Assembly: GCA_947095585.1 (NCBI GenBank)
Contig: OX352762.1
Coordinates: 11,883,969 to 11,947,968, forward strand
From: Nephrocerus scutellatus
Lineage: Eukaryota; Arthropoda; Insecta; Diptera; Pipunculidae
Reading direction: 5' to 3'
DNA: 64,000 nucleotides
Under the pieces are notes generated by a model that saw only the letters and a program-made list of their open reading frames with translations, did not search any database and had not been told where the DNA came from. The translations under genes were made by a program, and so were the position numbers. This document shows positions 55,788-64,000 of this stretch, in pieces. Each line of letters begins with the position of its first letter. Positions within the stretch are counted from its first letter, which is position 1.

Positions 55788-57130
55788 AACTAATTATTTA
55801 TTTATTAATTTAAATTAAATTAATTTAAAGAATAGATAAGTGAGATCCCCCGTTACCTACAGAGACGTATATTAGGTATTCCATTTCTAAATACTCGTTA
55901 ATAAATTTCGCTCCCTGATTTAGTCAAGAAATCAATAGCCGCGCACAGAAAAACGTGACCAACCGACAAAAATGCGTGACCTGAACTGCCTGCTGCTTGC
56001 TGGTGAGCTGAAATCACGAGGTTATCGACATCATGGTTACCCGTCATGTGCAAATTGACAGCCTCCAATCTGTAATTCAGTTTGTCTAATGACATCCCGT
56101 GTACGATTTTTCCCTCCGCCAATCAAAAGAATGGCCTTTTCATCCTCATTTACAAAATGCAACGATGGAGTATGCGGAACGGATGGACAATAGATAGAGA
56201 TAATAGAGCTGATATGTGTGCCGTACGTACGTTCGACATGTCGCTTACTGCTAAAATGTCAAACTGAATCATCTCCTGGCACAACTAACGATCCAGATAA
56301 ATCACGTTTCGGCCAGAGGATCATACAAAAGAAATTCCTGACGGGTGAAAATGATACACCACACACAGTACACACCATATGTACCAGTACACGGCAGAAA
56401 GGAAATGCGCTGAACACTGTGTACGTACGACGTGCGAGAGCGCACTTTATATGGGTCTTACGGGTCATTGTTGTACGAAGCTGCGATGTGAACAGAGGTT
56501 CAAGTGATGCACAACGAGAAAATGGTACACAAATTATAATTGTCATCATCGTACTTTGAGGCATAAACCATAAACAATGGCAGCAACTTAGTGCCTTTAT
56601 TTTGCCCCCGAAGCAGACTCGCGATTTATATCGGTAGTGATGTTGCTTTTCAACTTTTACCTCAATTCAGTCAATATTCCAATTCGGAATTTAATTTCAT
56701 ATGGCTGAAATTAGTGAAGGTATCAACTTAATTAACTTTATTAACTTAAGCGTAACTTACATCATTCTTATTGTAATCAAAGAGTTTATACATTTCAGGA
56801 ATAAGTCTGTGAAACAAAAGGAAGTTGTATGGTACGACTCGAGCTGTAAAGCCGCGTCTAGGATTAGTTGTATGCCTCATATCCTCAGTAGGGTTTACTT
56901 TGTGAAATCAAAAAATTCCAATTGAGGCAGAAATTGCATTGCCCACCTTCAGCGAGTCAAATTCGCATACGACCAAAAATTGAGCCAAAAAATAATACAA
57001 TGTCCCAATAGTAATGTTGTTGTTTTATGCGTAAGTTACTGCCGAAACCAAAACACATTTCCACTATAAACGTAAAAAAAAGAACACATGCTAAGCAAAA
57101 GAAAGAATTCAAAATATGCTCCTACCCAGA
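55788..57130. other. No gene recognised
   Basis: No element identified. On the minus strand a TATAAAG near 56447 lies about 33 bp before ACAGTG, a possible arthropod cap site, but no gene structure follows. I do not call a promoter. Confidence 0.35.
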
Positions 57131-57640
57131 AACTTTTATGGCAGCCGCTCGACGCTGGGGCCCGATCACTATCAAATATTTAGAGAATGTGTTGTCATCG
57201 GAGATCGGAGGTCATATATAAGATAAGTTTCAATAACATAGGGATAGTTTTGTAAGAAACTTATTGTGAGCCCGAAGGCCGAAGCAAATAATTGGAAGAC
57301 AAGATTTTTTTAGCGTGCGTCAATTTGTACGTTTGTCAGTTTGTTAACTCGTATATCTCGGCTTCTACCAGTCAAAATTTGATGGGACTTGTTTTAGAGC
57401 AAACGGTTAGCGCTCGGTTCCCGATGGCATGATTTTTTTTATAGGGATGGGAAACTGAGAAAAATACTTAATCTACGCATCGCTATCGCTATATTTCCCA
57501 GAAAGGATACACATTTTTCTGCAAAGCTTGAATAAAAGTTTTAGGAAGTGAATTAAAAATTGGTCACAAATTTGGCCAGTCAGCCACAAACAAACATAAA
57601 CATGCGGACGCGAAGTTAATATAGAGAATTTAAAAATCAT
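57131..57640 (+). repeat. R2f repeat, copy 4
   Basis: GGGGCCCGATCACTATCAAA and GTGTTGTCATCGGAG lead, after a 300-bp middle unlike the other copies, to GGAAGTGAATTAAAAATTGG, CACAAACAAACATAAACATG and GCGAAGTTAATATAGAGAAT at 57611-57630. The conserved 3' end identifies the family. Confidence 0.7.
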
Positions 57641-58085
57641 GTTCATCGATGACGCTCATTTTGGTCTGGTTGGCTTCGTTTGTCATCAGAAAAATCCACG
57701 AGGGATCGTTGAGAAGCAAATGTATCCACAGCGGTTCACTTATTGGTGCATATTTTGGGCTGGAAGCATCATCGGAACATTATTCTTCAAAAATGCGGCT
57801 GATCAGTAAACATGATGACATCTGAACTCACGAAGACAGTGCCACATGCCATGCACTCACAGAAGTAATTTAATTACTGCATGAGTCATATCCTGGTCGT
57901 ATAATTTCCCATTTTGGTGATCAGAATTGGCTGCCCAGATCGTGCGATTTAAAGCCGTTGAACTTTTTTCTTTAGGTTAATGCAAACAAGCCTTCGATCA
58001 CCCACGCCTTGAAGGAGAAAATGAAATTCAGTAATGACATTTATGCCAAACGGTCATAAAAAGATGTCAACAAAAGAGTGCATTT
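57641..58085 (+). pseudogene. Second mariner-like transposase relic
   Basis: FIDDAHFGLVGFVCHQKNPR at 57645 matches the first catalytic SDEAHF block. YPQRFTYWCIFWAGSIIGTL and FFKNAADQ (57690-57790) follow, then after shifts ISHFGDQNWLPRSCDLKPLN and FFL (57905-57970), then the C-terminal ANKPSITHALKEKMKF. Stops and shifts break it. It covers the same domain span as the relic at 1490-2340 but in the opposite orientation, and its 5' end abuts R2f. Confidence 0.8.
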
Positions 58086-58599
58086 GTTCCACCAAAGCCG
58101 TAGTCATTCCATACATAAGCCTATACTGTATACTTAATACATTAAAATGTTTAATTAAAAATCTGTGTTTTCTATCAAAGTTACACCTTGTGTGAATTTT
58201 AGGACCCCATTTATATGTCGGGGAAACACTCAGTGAAAAGAGAATACAGTAAACGAAGAAAATTCCTACAATACGAGTTTGTATCAGACGTCCCAGATAA
58301 GCATCAATCATATCGCCAGTGTGTCATCCTCCTCCATTGAAAGTTCCTACATGTACTGAGACTAGATTGTGCCTAAAAAACATACCTATGACGAGAAAGT
58401 CCTATATGACTTAAAAAGGCCTAATAATTGGCTGATAATAAGAAACAAAAATGCTTACCTTTTCTTTTGAAATATTTTTGCAATTTATAATAATTTAAAA
58501 AAAACTTATTTTAAAATTTCTTGTATTATGTTCCTTCTATTCTTTATTTTACTCCATTTCCCGGTTCTTTGATTCAAGATCCATTCATATGGATTAAGT
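58086..58599. other. No gene recognised
   Basis: AT-rich sequence without motifs. An AT-rich run lies at 58480-58510. Confidence 0.4.
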
Positions 58600-58962
58600 T
58601 TGGTTGTTTAAAATACGCTTAGACGACAAAAGGCAACTTTGGGGTTTGGGATCGTTAAATTCGACTCTATTATGTAGTCCCCACCTTGTTATGTTGTCAA
58701 GGTCAGAATTTAACGTGCTTATCATACGTTGTTGTTCAAATTCCACTTACGATGTAGAGGGACGTGCAGAAAGCGTGATTTCATATGATAAGCTAAGAGT
58801 GCTGTTGTCAGCGAAAGAATGGATTAGATTAAAAGTAGCGAACAGTAGATCATAAGTGAAAATGAGAAAGAGTGTGGGAGATAAAACAGAGCCTTGGGGA
58901 ACACCGGCGCTTACGCGGTAAACATTGGATTTGAAACCATCCGAACAAAGCATTTTCCTTCG
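58600..58962 (-). pseudogene. jockey/CR1-like LINE fragment (RT palm)
   Basis: The minus strand encodes GFKSNVYRVSAGVPQGSVLS, PTLFLIFTYDLLFATFN, LIHSFADNSTLSLSYEI and ARPSTS (58950-58740), then DLDNITRWG-like sequence. This matches the palm segment of the 43.1-44.8 kb LINE; here the catalytic ADD is ADN. Both ends are truncated. Confidence 0.83.
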
Positions 58963-59199
58963 GTTTGATACACTTAGTCCTTAGAAGGAATAAATTGCCT
59001 CAAACCCTCTTGGATAATGTTTGTGATTGTATCAGAAATGACATCTACACTACTATTGGCATTAAGTGTGTAATGGGGTTTTCCCAGCAGGGGTAAAGTC
59101 AGCGTGACCAGTGTTCACAGGTCGTTACAATAAAATTTATAGTTTGGTGACTCTGCGACTTAACTTCTTTATTTGTCTTATTTTTTAAATGAATTACAC
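58963..59199. other. No gene recognised
   Basis: Short spacer before the minisatellite. Confidence 0.4.
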
Positions 59200-60225
59200 T
59201 TTATGTTGTGGTGATGCGTGAGCCTGAGCAACGTGAGAGCCATGTATGAGCCTTGTACGACCGCGATACTGACCGAAATGCGAGTCTTGCATGATGCCTG
59301 GTCCTGAACGATGCGTGAGTCTGAAAGACGTGATTCTGAACGATATGTGATCCTGAACGATACGCTTTCCTTGTACGGTACATGATCCTAAATGATGTCT
59401 GAGCCTGAACGACGTTATCCTGAACGATGCGTGAGTCTGAACAACGTGATCCTGAACAATGCCTGAGACCGAACAATGTGTGGGCATAAACGATGTGATC
59501 CTGAACGAAGCGCGAGTCTTGCACGATGCATGATCCTGAACAATGCATGAGCCTGAATGACGTAAGCCTAACCGATGCGCGACCCTTGAATGAACGCGAG
59601 CCTTGCACGATGCGTGAGCATGAATAAGGAGAGCCTAAACTATGCGCGGATCCTTGAAAGAACCCGAGCCTTAAACGATGCGTGATCCTGAACGATGGGT
59701 GAGCCTAAACGATGTGCGACCCTTGAACGAACGCGAGAGCCTAAACGACGTGAGCCTAACCGATGCGCAACCCTTGAACGAACGTGCGACCTTGAACGAA
59801 TGTGAGCCTTGAAAAATCGTAAGCCTGGACGATGCTTGAGCCTGAACGACGTGAGCCTAACCGATGCGTGACCCTTGAACGAACGCGAGTCTTGCACAAT
59901 GCGTGATCCTGAACGTTGTGTGATCCTGAATGGCGTGAGCCTAAACGATGCGCGATCGTTGAACGAACGCGAGCCTTGCACAATGCGTGATCCTAAATGA
60001 TGCATGAGCCTAAATGATGCGCGACCCTTGAATGAACGCGAGTCTTACACGATGGTGATCCCGAACGATGCGTGAGCCTAAACGATGCGCGATCCTTGAA
60101 CGAACGCGAGCCTTGCACATTGCACGTGATCCTTAACGATGCGTGAGCCAGAATAACGTGAGCCTAAATGATGCGTGAGCCTTGAACGAACATGAGCCTT
60201 GCAAGAGCGTAAGCCCGTACGATGT
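59200..60225. repeat. Minisatellite with higher-order structure
   Basis: About 1 kb of tandem variants of GATGCGTGAGCCTGAAC, with related GATGCGCGACCCTTGAAC and GAACGCGAGCCTTGCAC. These monomers are arranged in composite units of roughly 65-100 bp beginning GATGCGCGACCCTTGAAC, clear from about 59575 onward with about nine units. The left part (59200-59570) is more irregular. Minus-strand frames rich in SGSRIVQ are a by-product of the repeat. Confidence 0.93.
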
Positions 60226-62415
60226 GCGAAAAGTAAGAGACGTAGGCGGCAGAAAGGGCCAAGAGTGTAGGCAGCGGACTACTGCTATGGCAATCGTCGT
60301 AGCCTGAGGTACACGATTTGCAAAGTAGGGTCATCAAATCGTCGGCAGCTGCTGTGGGTAAATGTCGTGGCCTGAGATTCTGCTGCAGGTACACAAAGTA
60401 AAAGTTGTCTTGTTATTAGTGCGACATCCTGCCATTTTCAATTATTAAGGTGTCCTACAATTTTACAATTAATGAAAACACAAAATTCATATTCACTTAT
60501 TTTGAAAGTGTACTGTTCACTTTTTACTACTTTCCCCCTTCGAAATGTTTAAATTACAAGACTCAAATACCAAATGATGTCCATCATGGTGTAGCTCTTT
60601 GGCTATTGTTTGTTTGTCCTGATTTGTATGAAAGTATTCGTATGAAAAAATCACAATACAATTTTAGTTCTGGCGTCAAATTGTTTTTTGCTTTCCATCT
60701 ACTTCTGAGCATGAACACTACTCTACTCGTATAACACACATTCAGTGCTATTACAACGACGAAAAACTTTGTCTATGGAGAATCTTTTGTCCCATCATAA
60801 TGGAAATCCCTTTTTATGGCGATAATCATTACGATGCGGTGACAATAGGTTTTCCTTGATTAAAATCGTTCCTAACGACCCTCGTAGAGTATACTCGTAT
60901 CTTTGCACTTCCCCTGCACAATCCAGATTATAAAAATGTTATCATGTGTTCGTGTGTTAGTTATCTGTATCTTTGAATATCTTAATGTACGACTCTATAA
61001 AGGACAGATCATTTGAACACCGAAGCGCCTTTCGCATATAATCTGTCAAATGATGCCTTTTTTCTCAACGTCACACTGACTGAGTGGACAAGTATCACAA
61101 GTATCTATAAATCTTGACCTTGCTTGACAAGATGACAAACATTGAGTTTACATATAGCTCAACGATGCTATGCACCTCTTTGCACTCATTTGGTAATTAA
61201 CATTAAATTGGGAATTAAAAGGATATTACCCACATTACAGGAATGGAATGGAATGTGCGTATTTGATTTTTAATTCTGTTCTCTGGCTTGTGTGCTATTA
61301 ATTGAGTTGGATGGGGATATCATTTCAGTAATCTTTGTTAAGTATATTATAACCGAAAGTGCATTTACTCATATAACCTGTAATGGACTGGTCATCAGTC
61401 AGCCAGTCAACTATAAAAATGTTTTGTTGAGCTAATAATAATGCTGCGCGTTCATTTAATTGCCCAAACTATAAAACTTAATGATATTTCAGTTTTGTTT
61501 GAACGTTTTTAATTGAATGCTTCAATCAATTATTTTATACGAATGTGTTTTTCTAATTAGCGTATCAGATCATTTAATCTTTATAGATTTATAAAAAAAT
61601 TAGTATGCCATCCATGCCTTATCTATACCGCTTTGATATTTTTTAAAATATTTCTATTTCCAAAGTTGGATAAAGTGATTTGTCTCTCTGGTATTAATAA
61701 GAAGAAACATTTCTTTAAGAGTCCTACAAGATACTAGCAAATGCATAAGTTATTAACATCTTCCAAGTGCACCAAGACAGCACGGAGTCAGCATTGAACA
61801 GTGGTAATCGTAATAGCATTTGCTTTTCCATATTTTGAAACCCATTCCAAATTTTGATTTCGTTTTAGGGATACGGCTTATCACATCATATTCAGTTCAT
61901 TCATTGGCCGATAGAATACTTCCAAGCTATCTTAAACTCTTTATTCTCTCAACCAGTGTTCAAGCAACGTCTATTTGCGCGAGTTAGTTACTTCCTTGGC
62001 TGGGTATTTTTTTTAGATGAAAATTTTCAGCCCTTCTATGTGAGCCTTCCTTAAATTTAATGGAGGATTAGAGTAGACAGATCGGCTTTAGGTGAGATGA
62101 AATCTTTCTCTGAATTCCGTAATTTATCGATGACAAAATATAATAAAGAGCGAAACACAATACTTATCAGCAATAAAAAAAATATTGGCAATATAATGAA
62201 ACATTAACTTACTCCGCTCTGAATTTGGGAACTTTTCTCCTAACTTTCCCCTGTGCTGATACCTGATAGTTGGACTAATCATAGGTTGCTTTGATAATAG
62301 CTATCAGTTTATTTGGAAATCTCTTGACACTGTTAAAAGCTTTTTTTGAATTCTATAAGAACCTAGCAGATAGTATCGTGATCGATATCCAATGCGTTGT
62401 TCAATGCCTTGCTTG
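60226..62415. other. No gene recognised
   Basis: Near 60240-60400 two GTAGCCTGAGGTACAC / GTGGCCTGAGATTCTG phrases form a weak local repeat. The rest is AT-rich sequence without motifs. Confidence 0.4.
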
Positions 62416-62512
62416 TCGCGAACGTTCGTGTTATATTATTGCACACAATTCGAAGAGACCTGAAATTTAATGCGGTATCGGAAAGGTGAGTTGAGAAGCT
62501 TTCTGTGACAAG
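62416..62512 (-). repeat. SINE body fragment
   Basis: The reverse complement gives CTTGTCACAGAAAGCTTCTC, AACTCACCTTTCCGATACCG and ACAATAATATAACACGAACG. It matches the middle of the SINE with substantial divergence. Both ends are missing. Confidence 0.65.
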
Positions 62513-63060
62513 TTCCAGTTCAAAAAGAAGACAGGTCTGTTCCGAGAACGACAGCGATTTCTTGCCCGCATCATGATCGGCCGTAAATGCGTTGAAGCCA
62601 CCATTGACACCGGCGCATTCCGTAGTTTAGTGATTGAACGTTTGGCCGATAGGCTTCGAAATTTAGGTAATACCATTCCCGTGAATATCCTAATTCAAAT
62701 GCCCAAAGGGGGTGAGGAAACAGACGAAGGGTTGAACGTCGTTCGTTTTGGGGAATCATCTATTTATGCGCCTGCTGGTATTACCGACCATCATTGATGA
62801 CATTACACTAGGGATTGACTTCCTTGCAAGGTCCAGAGCTACATTAAGTTTGGAAGTCAGTATACCTTACACTCCAAAATAGACCAGCATGGTGGTTATA
62901 TGTCCAACTTGCAACAAACTCTAAAAACCAATGCAGCCACAACTTTCAAACACGCAGCAGCCGCGCTTAAGTCGTTTAAAGCTAACACAAGCGAAAGGGT
63001 TGACGAAAGTCACCTCTTTCTGAAACAGCACGGTACTAAACTTGGCGTGATACGTCACTG
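62513..63060 (+). pseudogene. LTR-retrotransposon aspartic protease relic
   Basis: From 62573 a frame gives an aspartic protease core ATIDTGAFRSLVIERLADRL, with the catalytic DTGA at about residues 11-14. After a frameshift near 62770 the continuation reads LPTIIDDITLGIDFLARSRA, where LGIDFL resembles the second conserved protease block of Gypsy-type elements. Downstream frames are short and stop-rich. No reverse transcriptase or integrase is present here. The family assignment to Gypsy is inference. Confidence 0.7.
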
Positions 63061-63500
63061 TCTTTAAGTATTATCAATTCCGAAAACTCAAACGACAGTG
63101 CAGCACGTCACTTAGAATTTTGCCACACAAAAGAGTATAAAAGGGCGAACATGCAGGCATACGGCCGCTCTTTTGCGGTCTCGATCACGTCGTGGTAAGT
63201 CATTTTGATGCTAAATCCTCTGTCTTTTGCTGCCCGCGTCTCTGCCTGCCTCTGTAAGGCAGCAGTTAAGATTATAAAAAGCTACTTGCTGCTGCGCTTA
63301 CCTCTGACAAGCCTTTCGATGCTCGCATCTCTGCCTTGTGAGGCACCAGTTATGATTGTAAAGAGCTACTTGCTGCTGCGCTTACCTGCCCAGCATTTCG
63401 CTTCTCGCCTCTTTGCCATTTAAGGCAGCTGTCGTTGAGAACTACCTCCTGCCCTGGCAATTTTATATTATTTTCACTGCATGTAAATTTGCCAGCTTAT
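63061..63500 (+). repeat. Probable LTR-like segment with TATA box and 84-bp triplet repeat
   Basis: A strong TATA box TATAAAAGGG lies at 63136-63145. Downstream there are three imperfect repeats of about 84 bp (starting near 63255, 63339, 63421). They share (T/G)(A/G)AGGCA(G/C)C(A/T)G and, in the first two, GCTACTTGCTGCTGCGCTTA. Position after the protease relic and the promoter suggest a decayed LTR, but no LTR pair or boundaries could be confirmed. Confidence 0.5.
63136..63145 (+). promoter_or_regulatory. TATA box
   Basis: TATAAAAGGG matches the RNA polymerase II TATA consensus. It is likely the promoter of the LTR-like segment. An initiator at the right distance is not obvious. Confidence 0.5.
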
Positions 63501-63505
63501 CTAGC

Positions 63506-63745
63506 TTCACTCACGTCTCAGGCTCACGCTCACGCATCACTCAGGGTGCACGCTGGTCTCAGGCTCACGCATCATTCAGGATTCACGCTCGTCTCAGCCT
63601 CACGCTCACGCATCACTCAGGGTGCACACTCGTCTCAGCGTCACGTTCACGCATCACTGAGGATTCACGCTCGTCTCAGCCTCACGCTCACGCATCACTA
63701 AGGATTCGCGCTTGTCTCTGGCTCATGATCACGCATCACTCACCA
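63506..63745. repeat. Second minisatellite, related to 59.2-60.2 kb array in inverse orientation
   Basis: Tandem CTCAGGCTCACGCTCACGCA / TCACTCAGGATTCACGCTCG variants. Its reverse complement contains GTGATGCGTGAGC and GTGAGCCTGAG, both present exactly at the start of the 59.2 kb array. Unit length is about 45-60 bp with internal TCACGC sub-repeats. Confidence 0.88.
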
Positions 63746-64000
63746 CATTCACCTTTAAACAAAGGGTGGATCGTTAAAATGGTTTTATCATTTCACCGAC
63801 ATGGCAATGGTCAATGCTTACCTTCTTCACAGACTTATCCAAACTGGAGGAGGTACTGCGGAGCTAACCGAAATTCCGAGCTAATGAATGCTTTGTGTCA
63901 CTATCAACAAAAGCCAGACAAGAGATCCGTTGAAAGAACTACAAAAGAAGCACCAAAAGCAGGACTATCTGGCGTTAAAAAATCATACGGATTGGGATTG
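63746..64000. other. No gene recognised; window end
   Basis: An open plus-strand frame from about 63810 to the window end reads NWRRYCGANRNSELMNALCH then YQQKPDKRSVERTTKEAPKA and GLSGVKKSYGLGL. It has no stop before the edge. I do not recognise it, and it could continue beyond the window. Confidence 0.3.

Noticed and set aside
56410..56450. Minus-strand TATAAAG with ACAGTG about 33 bp downstream
   Set aside because: No reading frame or splice site gives a plausible transcript, and such pairs are common by chance in AT-rich DNA.
59194..60005. Minus-strand frames of 75-135 codons with SGSRIVQ repeats
   Set aside because: They are translations of the minisatellite, and unit lengths are not kept in multiples of three across the array.
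59200..60225. CRISPR-like array
   Set aside because: There are no unique spacers between constant repeats; monomers vary gradually, as in a minisatellite, and the context is a eukaryotic genome.

Overview
This window looks like a gene-poor, repeat-saturated piece of an AT-rich arthropod nuclear genome. It is most likely from an insect and probably a fly. The evidence is the mix of non-LTR retrotransposon relics (jockey-like, R1/LOA-like and several RTE-like families), DNA transposon relics (mariner-like, piggyBac, BED-finger hAT), a tRNA-headed SINE family, and two fly-style core promoters (TATA/Inr and Inr/DPE). Nothing bacterial, no rRNA, no functional tRNA and no complete host gene was seen. 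The clade call is inference; the element families are read from protein motifs recognised by eye.

The only part that looks like a host protein-coding gene is on the minus strand near 15.07-15.35 kb: a TATA/Inr promoter, a short leader with a start-stop upstream ORF, and a first coding exon for a signal peptide ending at a consensus GTGAGT splice donor. A second minus-strand promoter candidate (Inr plus DPE) sits at 21.21 kb. Both fit 5' ends of genes whose other exons were not found here.

Layout: 1.5-2.3 kb mariner relic (-); 2.6-4.0 kb R1/LOA-like LINE 3' part and small LINE pieces (-); 6.2-6.6 kb unclassified repeat 'R2f'; 7.2-9.0 kb LOA-like RT and RNase H (+); 9.9-10.3 kb hairpin and a triplicated RT motif; 12.0-13.8 kb two RTE fragments joined head to tail; 13.8-14.5 kb piggyBac C-terminus; 16.8-18.1 kb duplicated RT motif and RTE relic; 18.2-19.9 kb cluster of SINE and R2f copies; 22.5-23.7 kb jockey (+); 24.56-27.41 kb one complete hAT element with exact 8-bp target-site duplications, its own nested MITE, and a transposase broken by an early stop and a frameshift; 29.9-30.6 kb R1/LOA gag-endonuclease piece (-); 30.8-32.9 kb RTE relic; 35.1-37.6 kb RTE-B with a SINE and an inverted RTE-A piece inside it; 39.1-41.7 kb LOA (-); 43.1-44.8 kb jockey/CR1-like LINE (-) with an internal duplication; 44.8-45.1, 47.9-50.2 and 54.8-55.7 kb further RTE-B copies; 50.4 kb perfect hairpin; 52.5-54.7 kb LINE split by a LOA fragment that keeps a 299-codon ORF; 57.1-58.1 kb R2f and a second mariner relic; 59.2-60.2 kb minisatellite; 62.5-63.5 kb LTR-retrotransposon tail; 63.5-63.7 kb a second, related minisatellite in the opposite orientation.

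Two window-wide patterns stand out. First, a SINE family (tRNA-like head, conserved body, ATT-repeat tail) recurs about nine times, and two copies interrupt RTE-B relics with recognisable target-site duplications. Second, LINE fragments carrying the conserved reverse-transcriptase VPQG-type motif or the adjacent thumb are locally duplicated in direct orientation at five separate loci.
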